In this document: piece by piece, positions 7,873-18,300 of the stretch
Layout of the letters: each line of letters starts with the position of its first letter
Position numbering within the stretch: position 1 is the stretch's first letter
Notes under the pieces: generated by a model
Seen by the model: only the letters and a program-made list of their open reading frames with translations
Databases searched by the model: none
Told to the model about the DNA's origin: nothing
Translations under genes and position numbers: made by a program
Source: Gp6-AA40 sp035263125
GTDB taxonomy: Bacteria > Acidobacteriota > Vicinamibacteria > Vicinamibacterales > UBA2999
Direction of reading: 5' to 3'
NCBI GenBank assembly: GCA_035263125.1
Contig: DATFRP010000002.1
Location: forward strand, 1 to 64,000
DNA: 64,000 bases

Positions 7873-10176
7873 GTGTTTGACGCCATCTTTGAGGCACTCT
7901 TTTCGTATCGGCCGATTGTCTTCGAGCAGGGCGAGTTCCGGTTCGATGTGACGACGGCGTCGTTTGTCGCCACGCTGCTCGTCGCAGCGGTCGTCGCAAT
8001 GGCGGTGCTCACGTACCGCCGCGTCCGCGTCAGCGAGGGTCGTGTCCGCGATCGCGTCATCCTCACCTCGCTGCGGGTGGCCGGCCTCACGCTCCTCCTG
8101 TTCTGTCTGTTCCGTCCCACGTTGATTGTCCGGGCGGCCGTCGATCAGCAGAACGTGGTGGCAGTGCTGCTGGACGATTCGCGCAGCATGCAGATTCCCG
8201 ATTGGAACGGACAGCCGCGCGGCGCCTTTCTCCAGCAGCAGTTCGCCGCACCCGAGAGCCCGCTGATGAAGTCGCTCTCGAGCAAGTTCCTGGTGCGCAC
8301 AATCCGGTTCTCCTCGACCGCGGCCCGGCTGTCATCGCCCAAGGATCTGACGTTCAACGGCGCGCAAACCAAGTTGAACGTGGCGCTCGACGGCGCCCGG
8401 GACGAACTGGCGGGCCTCCCGGTGGCGGGTGTCGTGCTCGTCTCCGACGGTGCCGACACGAGCGATGCCTCGCTCGACCCGGCGCTGCTGGGTATGAAGG
8501 CCCAGAAGATTCCGGTCTTCACCGTGGGCGTGGGAAGCGAACAGCTGCCGCGTGACGTGCAGATCGATCGTGTCAACACCCCGCGCAGCGTGCTGAAAGA
8601 CGCCTCACTGCTGGTGGACGTCGTCGTCCGCAATACCGGCTACGCCGGCCGCACGGTGACGGTCGACGTCGAGGACGAGGGGCGCATCATCGGCTCGCAG
8701 CAGGTGCAGCTGCCCTCGGACGGATCGCCCGCGTCCGTGCGCGTACGGGCCACGACGTCGGAGTCGGGGCCCCGGCTGTTCAAGTTCCGCGTCGCCCCGC
8801 AGGAGGGTGAGCTCGTCACGCAGAACAATGTGCGCGAGTCGCTCGTCAACGTGCGCGACGCGCGCGAGCAGATTCTGTACTTCGAAGGGGAGCCGCGCTG
8901 GGAGATGAAATTCCTCCGTCGCGCGGTGGCCGACGACAAGAATCTCGAAGTCGTGACGCTCCAGCGCACCGCCGACAACAAGTTCATGCGCCTGTTCGGC
9001 GACGATCCGGAGGATCCCGACGAGCTCGAAGGAGGATTCCCGAAGACGCGCGAAGAGCTGTTCCGGTATCGCGGGTTGATCCTCGGATCGGTCGAGGCCG
9101 GCGTCTTCTCGGGCGACCAGCTGCAGATGATCTCCGACTTCGTGGAGAAGCGCGGCGGCGGCCTGCTCATGATTGGCGGGGCACGGTCGTTTGGCGAAGG
9201 CGGCTACGGCGGCACGCCGGTGGCCGACGCGCTCCCGATCGACATCGACCCGAAGACGCGCGCGTCGGATCCCGGCGCGGTCGAGCGCGTGAAGGTGTCA
9301 CCCACTCGTGCCGGCCTGGCGCACGCGGTGACCCAGATCGCCGATTCGGAATCGGCGTCGGCGAAGCGATGGTCCGAGCTGCCGCCGGTGATCATGACCA
9401 ACGCGCAATGGCCCCCGAAACCCGGCGCAACGGTCCTGCTCAACGGCACCGACGAACGCGGACGCACGGTCAACGTGCTGGCGTCGCAGCGGTACGGGCG
9501 GGGCAAGAGCATTGCGCAGATGCTGCAGGAAACCTGGCAGTGGCAGATGCATGCGTCGATTCCGCTCGAGGACATGACGCACGAGCATTACTGGCGGCAG
9601 CTCCTCCGCTGGGTGGTCGAGGGCGTCCCCGATCCGGTCGACGTGCATATGGTGAGCGACCGGGTCGAGCCGGGTGAGGCGGTGACCATCGAAGCCAACG
9701 TCGTCGACAAACGGTTTGTCGAACTGAACGATGCGACGGTGGTGGCGCAGGTCGCACGCCCGAATGGCACCACCATGACAGTGCCGATGCAGTGGACGGG
9801 TGAGCACGACGGCCAGTATCGAGGGACGTTCGTCAGTACCGAGGCAGGGGCGTACGAAGTGAACGTCGATGCAACGCGAGCAGGCGGTCAACCGGTTGGC
9901 AGCGGTGTCGCCTACGTCCGCGCGGCACCGAGCGAAGCCGAGTTCTTCGATCCGACGATGCATACGGCGCCGCTGCGTCGCATCGCCGATGAGACCGGCG
10001 GCAAGTTCTACACCCCGGGCAACGCCCAGGGTCTGGCCGAAGACATCCGCTATGCCGGTCGCGGGGTCACGTCGATCGAAGAGCGCGAGCTCTGGAACAT
10101 GCCGATCATCCTCGTCGCGTTGATGGGGATTGTCTGCGCGGAGTGGGGCTACCGCCGCGCCGTAGGACTCGCCTGA
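7873..10176 (+). CDS. VWA / glutamine-amidotransferase-like membrane protein
   Basis: A 767-residue first gene of the cluster. Two N-terminal membrane helices (about residues 29-52 and 73-92) lead to a von Willebrand A domain. Its MIDAS is intact (DDSRS at about 101-105, then VLVSDGADTS), so it can bind a divalent ion. A CARDB-like region follows, and then a class-I amidotransferase-like fold (ILYFEGEPRWEMKFL, LLMIGGARSFGEGGYGGTP) that lacks an obvious Cys nucleophile. A last helix near the C-terminus anchors the periplasmic mass. GTG 7873 was chosen over TTG 7867 because of its spacing from GGGGG. It overlaps the next gene by one base. Homologous proteins are found beside MoxR ATPases in Planctomycetes and Acidobacteriota; the function is unknown. 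Confidence 0.8.
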   Translation: MFDAIFEALFSYRPIVFEQGEFRFDVTTASFVATLLVAAVVAMAVLTYRRVRVSEGRVRDRVILTSLRVAGLTLLLFCLFRPTLIVRAAVDQQNVVAVLLDDSRSMQIPDWNGQPRGAFLQQQFAAPESPLMKSLSSKFLVRTIRFSSTAARLSSPKDLTFNGAQTKLNVALDGARDELAGLPVAGVVLVSDGADTSDASLDPALLGMKAQKIPVFTVGVGSEQLPRDVQIDRVNTPRSVLKDASLLVDVVVRNTGYAGRTVTVDVEDEGRIIGSQQVQLPSDGSPASVRVRATTSESGPRLFKFRVAPQEGELVTQNNVRESLVNVRDAREQILYFEGEPRWEMKFLRRAVADDKNLEVVTLQRTADNKFMRLFGDDPEDPDELEGGFPKTREELFRYRGLILGSVEAGVFSGDQLQMISDFVEKRGGGLLMIGGARSFGEGGYGGTPVADALPIDIDPKTRASDPGAVERVKVSPTRAGLAHAVTQIADSESASAKRWSELPPVIMTNAQWPPKPGATVLLNGTDERGRTVNVLASQRYGRGKSIAQMLQETWQWQMHASIPLEDMTHEHYWRQLLRWVVEGVPDPVDVHMVSDRVEPGEAVTIEANVVDKRFVELNDATVVAQVARPNGTTMTVPMQWTGEHDGQYRGTFVSTEAGAYEVNVDATRAGGQPVGSGVAYVRAAPSEAEFFDPTMHTAPLRRIADETGGKFYTPGNAQGLAEDIRYAGRGVTSIEERELWNMPIILVALMGIVCAEWGYRRAVGLA

Positions 10177-11132
10177 TGCTCAAGGCGTTCCTGCTCATCG
10201 TGGTCGGGCTCGCAGGCGATCCAGAGAGTGCCAAAGACAGCGCGAAGACGTTCCACAAGTGGGGAACGACGCTGGCCGTGACCTCCGAAAAGCTCGGCGT
10301 GCCCCCGGATCGGCTCGTCTACCTCGTCGATCAGCCGCTCGAGGGTGATGCGCGCGTGACCGGAAAAGCGACGCGCGACGAGATCACCAAAGCGCTCGAT
10401 GGGTTTGCCAAGAAAGCCACGGCCGAGGACGTCGTGTTCATCGTGCTCATTGGTGAGGGCACTGACGACAATCGAGTCGCCAAGTTCAACCTGCCGGGAC
10501 CTGACATTTCCGCGCCCGAGATCGACAGCCTGCTGAAGAAGCTGCCGACCAAACAGATCGTCGTCGTCAACACCGCGAGCGCGAGCGGGCCCTTCGTCGA
10601 CGTGCTGTCGGGGCCGGGCCGGACGATCATCACGGCGACGCGAAGCGGCGCCGAGCATTTCACGACGCTCTTCGGCGGCTACTTCGTCGAAGCGCTGACC
10701 TCGCCGGCCGCCGATGCGGACAAGAATCAGCGCGTCAGCGTGCTCGAAGCATTCCAGTACGCGAAGACCGAGGTGACGCGCGCCTACGAGCGCGAGGGAC
10801 TGCTCGCCACCGAGCACGCGCTGCTCGACGACAACGGCGACAAGGAGGGGAGCACGGATCCGTCGGCCACGGGGAAAGATGGTCGAGTCGCGGCGGTGTT
10901 GTCGCTCGGGACGACGGCCGCAGAGGATCTGCCCGCCGATCCGAAACTGCGCGCGCTCACGCTGGAACGGCGCGATCTCGAACGCCGCGTCGAAGCGCTC
11001 CGATTGTTGAAAGACAGCATGGACCCAGCGAAGTACAGCTCTGAGCTGGAGAAACTCGTGACCGCCATCGCACTCAAGACCCGCGAGATTCGCGCCGCAG
11101 AAACCGCGACGCCAGGAGCACAAGGCCGATGA
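10176..11132 (+). CDS. Degenerate caspase/legumain-like (C13-type) protein
   Basis: A 318-residue protein without a signal peptide or helix. The order of elements matches the C13/caspase-hemoglobinase fold: a first strand LLIVVGLAGDPE, a TRDEI..AL helix, a strand FIVLIGEGTDDN where peptidases have a His-Gly, then FNLPGPD, and VVVNTASASGPF where peptidases have Cys-x-Ser-Gly. By this alignment the catalytic His is Glu94 and the Cys is Ser135, so it is predicted to be a pseudo-protease. A charged helical tail (about residues 255-310) follows. It overlaps the gene before by 1 base and the MoxR gene after by 4 bases (ATGA), implying translational coupling. Assignment of the fold rests on motif order read by eye. 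Confidence 0.65.
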   Translation: MLKAFLLIVVGLAGDPESAKDSAKTFHKWGTTLAVTSEKLGVPPDRLVYLVDQPLEGDARVTGKATRDEITKALDGFAKKATAEDVVFIVLIGEGTDDNRVAKFNLPGPDISAPEIDSLLKKLPTKQIVVVNTASASGPFVDVLSGPGRTIITATRSGAEHFTTLFGGYFVEALTSPAADADKNQRVSVLEAFQYAKTEVTRAYEREGLLATEHALLDDNGDKEGSTDPSATGKDGRVAAVLSLGTTAAEDLPADPKLRALTLERRDLERRVEALRLLKDSMDPAKYSSELEKLVTAIALKTREIRAAETATPGAQGR

Positions 11133-12175
11133 TCGAACAAGCCGCCGCCAACGCTCAGATGGTCGATCTGAGCTCGCCCGATGACATCGCGCTTGCTGAC
11201 AAGATGAATGCGGGCCGCACACAGATCGTCAGCGAGCTGAAGAAGATCATCGTCGGCCAGGATGAAGTGATCTCGCAGGTGCTGATGACGCTCTTCGTCG
11301 GCGGCAACAGCCTGATCGTCGGCGCCCCCGGCCTCGCGAAGACGCTGCTCATCCACACGATGGCGCGGGTCGTCGACCTGAAGTTCTCTCGTATTCAGTT
11401 CACGCCCGACCTGATGCCCTCCGACATCACCGGCACCGACCTCGTGCAGGAAGATGCGACCACCGGCCGGCGGCAGATGGTGTTCGCGCCCGGCCCGATC
11501 TTCGCGAACATCGTACTCGCCGACGAAATCAACCGCACCCCGCCGAAGACGCAGTCGGCGCTGCTCGAGGCGATGCAGGAACACCGCGTCACGATTCAGG
11601 GGCGCACCTACTCGCTCGCCGAACCGTTCTACGTGTTCGCCACCCAGAACCCGATCGAGCTCGAGGGCACGTATCCGCTGCCCGAAGCGCAGCTCGATCG
11701 CTTCATGTTCCACATCATCATCGACCACCCGCCATACGACGAGGAGCTCGGCGTCGTGCGGACGACGACGGCGCTGCAGAACCCGCAGCTCGAGCGGCCG
11801 GTCACGGGCGAGGATCTGATCGCGTTCCAGCAGCTGGTCCGCAAGGTGCCGGTGGCCGAACCGGTGATGCGTCATGCGCTCGACATCGTGCGTGCGACCC
11901 GTCCGCGGAACGCCGACAGCAAGGATTTCATCAACAAGTGGGTCGCCTTCGGCGCCAGCGTCCGCGCCGCGCAGTATCTCGTGCTCGGCGGCAAGGCGCG
12001 CGCGCTCACGAACGGCCGGTATCACGTGAGCTTCGACGACATCCGATCGCTCGTGCATCCGGTGCTGCGGCACCGCATCATCACCAATTTCCACGCGCAG
12101 TCCGAAGGTGTCACCACCGACGCGATCGTGGATCGGCTTCTCGAAGCCGTGCCGCTTCCGCGCTCGGGGATGTGA
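11129..12175 (+). CDS. MoxR-family AAA+ ATPase
   Basis: A 348-residue MoxR ATPase, a chaperone-like AAA+ protein that typically works with VWA-domain partners to mature or insert metal into other proteins. Walker A is GAPGLAKT (residues 65-72) and Walker B is IVLADE (128-133). The sensor-1 segment FATQNPIELEGTYPLPEAQLDRF is essentially family consensus. The C-terminal lid ends in HPVLRHRI. It starts within the stop of the caspase-like gene (ATGA) and ends one base before the DUF58 gene, so these three are surely translated together. Cytoplasmic. Confidence 0.96.
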   Translation: MIEQAAANAQMVDLSSPDDIALADKMNAGRTQIVSELKKIIVGQDEVISQVLMTLFVGGNSLIVGAPGLAKTLLIHTMARVVDLKFSRIQFTPDLMPSDITGTDLVQEDATTGRRQMVFAPGPIFANIVLADEINRTPPKTQSALLEAMQEHRVTIQGRTYSLAEPFYVFATQNPIELEGTYPLPEAQLDRFMFHIIIDHPPYDEELGVVRTTTALQNPQLERPVTGEDLIAFQQLVRKVPVAEPVMRHALDIVRATRPRNADSKDFINKWVAFGASVRAAQYLVLGGKARALTNGRYHVSFDDIRSLVHPVLRHRIITNFHAQSEGVTTDAIVDRLLEAVPLPRSGM

Positions 12176-12176
12176 C

Positions 12177-13091
12177 ATGCCGGTCGAAACACACGCGATT
12201 CCGGGCGCGCGCTTCATGGACCCGTCGGTCCTCGCGCGCATCGGCAACCTTGAGCTCGTGGCCCGTGCCGTCGTCGATGGGTTCATCAACGGCCTGCACA
12301 AGGCGCCGTACTTCGGTGCGTCGGTGGACTTTGCCGAGCACCGCGGCTACGTCCCCGGCGACGACATCCGCCGCATGGACTGGAAGCTCTGGGCCCGCAC
12401 CGACCGCTACTACATCAAGGAGTACGAGGCCGAGTCGAACATGAACTTCTCGGTGCTCCTCGATGCGTCGAAGTCGATGGACTACGGCAGCCGCGGGATC
12501 ACGAAGTTCGATTACGCGCGGATTCTGACCGCGTGTCTCACCAACCTCGTGCACCATCAGCGCGATCGCGTCGGGTTCGTGGCCTTCGACACCGAGGTGC
12601 TCGAGCATGTGCCGCCCTCGGCCAAGCACATGGAGACCGTGCTCCACGTGCTCGATCGGCTGAAACCTGGACGCCCGGGCAGTCTCAAGGGCCCGCTCCA
12701 CAAGCTGGCCGAACACTTCGGCCGGCGAGGCGTGCTGGTCGTGATCTCGGACTTCTACGAGGAACCCGAGGCCGTGCTCGACGCGCTGTCGCCGCTGCGC
12801 TTCCGCGGCAACGACCTGATCGTCTTTCACATCCTCGATCCCACCGAGGTCGAATTCGGCTTCGACGACGCGCAGCCCTTCGAGGATCTGGAGAGCGGCG
12901 AGCAGATGCCGGTCGTGCCGGAGGCGTTCCGCGAAGAATACCGATCGCTCGTGCGCGCGCATATCGACGCGCTGACGCAGAGCTTTTCGGCGGTGCGCGT
13001 CGACTATGCGATGCTGGATACGTCCAAGCCGCTCGATCACGCATTGAACCGCTATCTCAATAGCCGCGCCCGAACGATGAAGATTCGGTAG
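12177..13091 (+). CDS. DUF58 protein (MoxR partner, VWA-like)
   Basis: A 304-residue DUF58 protein. The diagnostic block is VDFAEHRGYVPGDDIRRMDWKLWARTD-like (residues about 44-75), followed by a VWA-type strand with DASKS. Such proteins are the standard cytoplasmic companions of MoxR ATPases. Start ATG 12177 is one base after the moxR stop; longer in-frame extensions would run far into moxR. It ends two bases before the BatA-like gene. Known for the family: close genetic linkage to MoxR; the molecular task is not established. Confidence 0.93.
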   Translation: MPVETHAIPGARFMDPSVLARIGNLELVARAVVDGFINGLHKAPYFGASVDFAEHRGYVPGDDIRRMDWKLWARTDRYYIKEYEAESNMNFSVLLDASKSMDYGSRGITKFDYARILTACLTNLVHHQRDRVGFVAFDTEVLEHVPPSAKHMETVLHVLDRLKPGRPGSLKGPLHKLAEHFGRRGVLVVISDFYEEPEAVLDALSPLRFRGNDLIVFHILDPTEVEFGFDDAQPFEDLESGEQMPVVPEAFREEYRSLVRAHIDALTQSFSAVRVDYAMLDTSKPLDHALNRYLNSRARTMKIR

Positions 13092-13093
13092 AT

Positions 13094-15112
13094 ATGCAGT
13101 TTCTAGCGCCCTTATTCTTCGTGGCCCTTGCCGGGCTCGCCATTCCGGTGCTGCTGCATCTCACGCAGCGCGAGAAGAAGCAGATCGTCCGTTTCCCGTC
13201 GCTGATGTTCGTGCGGCGGATCCCCTACGAGTCGGTCCGGCGGCGGAAGATTCACAACTGGCTGCTGTTGATGGTGCGGCTCGCCGCGCTCGCGCTCATC
13301 GTCTTCGCGTTTGCGCGCCCGCTGATTCAGCGCAGCGATCAGACGCCGCCACCCGGCGGCGGCGCGCGCGAGGTCGTCGTCCTGCTCGACACGAGCTACA
13401 GCATGGGCTTCGGCGATCACTGGGACCGCGCCATGGACGCGGCGCGCAAGGAGATCGCGAAGCTGAATCCGTCGGACCGCGGCTCGGTCGTGCTCTTCGG
13501 ATCGTCGGCCGACATCCAGATGCGGAACACCTCCGAGCGCGATCGCCTCACCGCCTCGTTTGCGACCGCGAAACCGCGTCCGTCGGCGACGCGGTTCGCA
13601 CCGGCGCTCAAGGTCGCCGGGAGCATTCTCACCGAGTCGTCGCTGCCGCAGCACGAGGTAGTGCTGATCAGCGATTTCCAGCGCGGCGGGTGGCGCGGGG
13701 AAGAAGGCGCAAAACTGCCGGCGGGCACTACCTTGACCCCGATTGCGATTCAGGGCGCGGCCGATCGTCCGAATGTTACCGTCACCGGTGTCTCGCTGGC
13801 GCGCTCGTCGTTTTCGAATCAGGAGCGCGCGGTGGTGACGGCGGGCGCGGTCAATCGGAGCGAACGGGCGGTCTCGGGCGCGACGATGACGCTCGAAGTG
13901 GGAGGACTGCCGATCGCGACCAAGCCGCTCGCGATCGAGCCGGGCGGTGCCGCGTCGGTCACCTTCGATGCCTTCACGATCAGCTCGAAGAATCTGCGAG
14001 GGACCGTGCGCGTGAGCGACGATGCGCTCGCAGCCGACAACGCCTTCAATTTCGTGGTCTCACCGACCGAGCCCGTGCATCTCACTTTGGTGGATCGAGG
14101 CAGCGCGACATCGACCCTCTTTCTCAATCGTGCGCTGTCGATCGGGCAGTCGCCTCGCTTCGAGGTGGTCTCACGCGAACCCGATTCGGTGAGCGACGAG
14201 GACCTGCGCAAGAGCGCGGTCGTGTTGCTGAACGATGTCGAGGTGAACACCGGTCTTGCCCGGCGTCTGCTCCGCTACGTGGACCAGGGTGGCGGGCTGT
14301 TCGTGGCGACCGGTTCGCGCGCGACCTGGCCGCAGGAGGTCGATCTGCTTCCCGCGACCGTCGGTCCGCCGGTCGATCGGACTCGCGGCGACGTCGGGCG
14401 GGTGGGCGCGCTCGAGTACGGCCATCCGATCTTCGAAGTGTTTCGCGCGCCGCGCAGCGGCGATTTCTCCGCGGTTCCCGTCTTCCAGTATCGAAACCTG
14501 ACCGCGGCCAAGGGCGCGCAGGTACTCGCGCGCTTCGATGCCGGCTCGCCAGCCGTCGTCGAGCGGCGCGTCGGCAGCGGACGAGTCGTGATCTGGGGAT
14601 CCACACTGGACATGTCGTGGAGCGATTTGCCGAAGCGGCCCGTCTTCCTGCCGTTCGTCCATCGAACGGTTCGCCACCTGGCGAACTACAAAGAGCCGCA
14701 GCCCTGGGTCACGGTCGGGCAGGTGCTCGACCCCTCGGCGACACAGGTGCTTCACGGCCAGCGGATGGTCTTGACCCCCTCGGGTAAGCGGGTCCCGATC
14801 GATGACGAAGGCTCGGACGTGGTGGAGCTGAGCGATCAGGGCTTCTACGAGCTGCGGGGCGAAAACCAGAGCGTGACGGTGGTGGCGGTCAACGTGGATC
14901 CGGCTGAGGCTGACCTGACCCCGATGGATCCCAAGGAAATCGTGGCCGCGGCCGTTGGACTGTCAGGGTCGCAGGGGTCGGGCGCTTCGGGTGCGCCGCA
15001 AACTCCGGCGGAAAAAGAGAAAAATCAACGGCTGTGGTGGTATCTGCTGTGCGCCGGAATCCTGCTGCTGGCCGCCGATACGTTGCTCTCGAACCGACTG
15101 GCAAAAACCTAA
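13094..15112 (+). CDS. BatA-like membrane VWA protein
   Basis: A 672-residue protein. The N-terminus MQFLAPLFFVALAGLAIPVL plus HLTQREKK and a second helix (about residues 57-75) is the BatA N-terminal anchor. The VWA domain that follows keeps the MIDAS DTSYS (about residue 99) and LISDF. A long beta-rich region and a final amidotransferase-like segment (YVDQGGGLFVATG) lead to one C-terminal helix (about 650-668). It is the third VWA-type protein of the cluster. It is tightly coupled to DUF58 (2-base gap) but separated from DUF4175 by 236 bases of repeats. Confidence 0.88.
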   Translation: MQFLAPLFFVALAGLAIPVLLHLTQREKKQIVRFPSLMFVRRIPYESVRRRKIHNWLLLMVRLAALALIVFAFARPLIQRSDQTPPPGGGAREVVVLLDTSYSMGFGDHWDRAMDAARKEIAKLNPSDRGSVVLFGSSADIQMRNTSERDRLTASFATAKPRPSATRFAPALKVAGSILTESSLPQHEVVLISDFQRGGWRGEEGAKLPAGTTLTPIAIQGAADRPNVTVTGVSLARSSFSNQERAVVTAGAVNRSERAVSGATMTLEVGGLPIATKPLAIEPGGAASVTFDAFTISSKNLRGTVRVSDDALAADNAFNFVVSPTEPVHLTLVDRGSATSTLFLNRALSIGQSPRFEVVSREPDSVSDEDLRKSAVVLLNDVEVNTGLARRLLRYVDQGGGLFVATGSRATWPQEVDLLPATVGPPVDRTRGDVGRVGALEYGHPIFEVFRAPRSGDFSAVPVFQYRNLTAAKGAQVLARFDAGSPAVVERRVGSGRVVIWGSTLDMSWSDLPKRPVFLPFVHRTVRHLANYKEPQPWVTVGQVLDPSATQVLHGQRMVLTPSGKRVPIDDEGSDVVELSDQGFYELRGENQSVTVVAVNVDPAEADLTPMDPKEIVAAAVGLSGSQGSGASGAPQTPAEKEKNQRLWWYLLCAGILLLAADTLLSNRLAKT

Positions 15113-15183
15113 GCGGAGCGGCCGCTTCGGGCGTATTCTGAACAGACCGCGCGCACGCTACCCCTGCGCTCTGCGGTCTAGGC

Positions 15184-15292
15184 GCGCAGGCTAAAGCCTG
15201 CGCTCTACGGTCTAACGGGCATCAGGCCCCGTAGCGCGGCGGCTTCAACCGCCGCGTTGATGTATCCGTAGAGCGGAGGCTTCAGCCTCCGC
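15184..15292. repeat. Three REP-like hairpins between BatA and DUF4175 genes
   Basis: Hairpins at 15184-15203 (GCGCAGGC/GCCTGCGC), 15236-15255 (GCGGCGG/CCGCCGC) and 15273-15292 (GCGGAGGC/GCCTCCGC) are linked by GTAG/GTTGATG words. The loops TTCA, TAAA and TTCAA resemble the other CTTCAG-loop families in the window. The rest of the 15113-15348 gap holds no supported gene. The array may attenuate or stabilise the cluster transcript at this point. Confidence 0.75.
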
Positions 15293-15348
15293 GTTGATGG
15301 GGAACCGAGGGTTCAGACAGAACCCGCGGAATCACAATCGAGGGACTC

Positions 15349-18300
15349 ATGCTCGAGTACCTGCGCCGTCAAGGCACGTCACCCAACAGCCTCCTCGACA
15401 TCATCTCGGAAGTACGTACGCGCTGGCGTCTGAAGCTCGCGCTGAGAGGCGCGCTCTGGATCGCCGTGATCGGCTTCGCGCTGTTCCTGTTGACGGCGTA
15501 CGCGCTGGAATGGACACGCTTCAGCGCGGAGGCGATCATCGGGGCGCGCGTGCTGATGGTGGTCGCGCTCCTCGGTCTGGTCGCGTGGTTCCTGGTGCGA
15601 CCGCTGCGGCGCCGCGTCACCGATGAACAGGTCGCGCTCTATCTCGAGGAGCACGAGCCGTCGCTGCAGGCGACGCTGCTGAGCGCGGTGGAGACGAGCC
15701 GCGAAGGCCATGTGCCGGAATCGGCTGCGCTCGTTCGCAGGATCATCGAGCAGGCGATTGAAGCGTGCGCGCGCATCGACGCGGCGAGGCGCGTCGAGAG
15801 CCAGCCGCTGCAGCGATATGCGCTGGGGATTGGCGGCACGGTGCTCGTGGCCGCGCTCGCCATGCTGGTCGGTCCCGCGTTCCTGCGCCATGCGATCTCG
15901 GCGATCGTGCTGATCCCGAGTGTGCAAGCGGCGTCGCCCTATCGCATCGATGTGACGCCCGGCGACATCACGGTTCCCAAAGGCGCCGATCAGCAGGTCA
16001 CTGCGGCGCTCTCGGGATTCAATTCCGAAGATGTGCAGGTGATGGTGAAGCGGACCCCGGGTGGCCCCTTCGAGCCGCTGCCAATGGTGCGCAACAACGA
16101 GACCGGCAAGTACGAGGGCATGGTCTTCGACGTGATGGCCGCGCTCGACTACCAGGTCATCGCCGACGGCGTGCAGTCGAAGATTCATCATCTCAAGGTC
16201 GTCGACGTTCCTTACGCGCAGCGCGTCGAGCTCGAGTACCACTTCCCGGCCTACACCGGGCTCGAGCCGCAGAAGATCGAGGACGGCGGCGACGTCGCAG
16301 TGCTGCGCGGATCGGAAGTGCGCGTGCACATCTTCCCGACCATGAAGACCGGATCGGGACGACTGACGCTGAAAGACAAACAGCCGATTCCGCTGAAGCT
16401 CGAAGCCGACGGCACGTTCTCCGCGGCGTTCACCGCCGATCAGGAGGGGTATTACCGCGTGGAGTTCGACGCGCCCAACGGTGAGCACGTGATCGGTTCG
16501 CCGCAGTACACCATCGACGTGCTGGAAGACAAGCCGCCCACGATCACCTTCTCGAAGCCGGGGCGTGATACGTCGGTGTCGTCGATTGAAGAAGTGTTCA
16601 CCGAAGCCAATGCCGTCGACGATTACGGCGTGCGCAATCTCGAGCTGGTGTACTCGGTGAACGGCGGCGCAGAGAAAGTGATCAAGCTGTTCAACGGCAC
16701 CAAGCGGCTGCCGGAGGTGACGGCGGGCCACACGTTCTACCTCGAAGAGCTGAACGTGCAGCCGGGGGACGCGGTGTCGTACTACGCCCGTGCGAGCGAC
16801 AACGACGCTGTCGGCGGATCGAAGCAGGCGTCGAGCGATCTCTACTTCCTGCGGATCAGGCCGTTCAAGAAGGACTTCCGTCAGGCGCAGTCGCAGGGTG
16901 GCGGCGGCGGGGGCGGTGGCGGCGGCGGGGGCCAGGTCGAGGCGCTGTCGGAGCAGCAGCGGCAGATCATCTCTGCGACGTTCAACGTGCAGCGCGATCG
17001 CAAGAAGGTCACGTCCGACAAGCTGCGCGAGAACTCGAAGGTCGTGTCGCTCTCGCAGTCGCGTCTGCGCGAACAGGTCGAGGGTCTGCTCACGCGCATC
17101 AACAGCCAGCTGATCGAACGCGATCCCGCGTTTGCCAAGATCGGTGAGTACCTGCCGCAAGCGGTCACCGCCATGAAGGAGGCCGAGGGCAAGTTGAGCG
17201 CCGCCTCGCCGGATCAGGCGCTGCCTCCCGAGAACAAGGCGCTGCAGATCCTGCAGAAGGCCGAAGAGGAATACGAGACGCAGGTTCAAGTGAGCCGGCA
17301 GCAGGGTGGCGGCGGCGGAGGCGGCGGTGCCGTGCAGCAGGAGCTTGCGGCGCTGTTCGAGCAGGAACTGAACAAGATGGCGAGCCGCTACGAGACCGCG
17401 AGCCAGGCCTCCGAGCAGAATCGCGATCGCGAGGTCGACGAGCTGCTCGAGAAGCTGAAGGAGCTCGCCCGTCGTCAGGAGCAGGAAGCGGAGCGGCTGC
17501 GCCGTCGCGCGATCGAAGGGCAGCAGGGGAGCGGCGGCAGCAGCGGCGCGCAGCAGCGTGCGCTCGCCGATCAGGTCGAGGAAGCGGCGCGTCGTCTCGA
17601 GCGGCTGTCTCGCGAAGAGCAGCGGCCAGAGCTTGCGGAGGCCGCTCGACAGATGCGCGAGGCGGCCGATGCGATGAGACGCGCGGCGGCGGGCGGCGAC
17701 GCGAACGCGTCGGCCCAGGCGCAGGCCGCGCTCGAGCGACTGCGGCAGACCGAGAAGAAGCTGCAGGGATCGATGACGCAGCGGGCGCAGCGTGACATCG
17801 AAGACGCGAAGCGGCAGGCCGATCAGCTCGCCCGCGATCAGCAGGAGATCGCCGATGCGGTGAAGCAGCTGCCCGCGAGCCCGCAAGCGCGCGCGCAGCA
17901 GGCGGCCCGCATCAACGACAAGAAGGATGAACTCGATGCGAAGCTCGGTCAGCTCGAGGGCAACCTGGATCGTGCCTCGCACGACGCGAGCCGCGACGAG
18001 AAGCAGGCGGCGCGCAAGATGTCTGAAGCCGCGGGCGCGATCCGGGACAACCGGCTGCGCGATGCCGTGAAGTACTCGCAAAACCTGGTGCGCCGCGGAA
18101 CGAATCAGTCCGCGAACGCGGCGGAAGGCGATATCTCGCGAGGGATCGAAGAAGTGCGTCAGCGGCTCAATGAGGCGCAGGCGGCACTCGGTCAGGGACA
18201 GCCCGGCGACAAACGCAATCAGGCGCTCGACCGCGCGTCCCGTCTGGCCCGAGGTGCGGAGTCGCTCCAGGAGCGCACGCGCGAGCGCGCGCAGCAGGGC

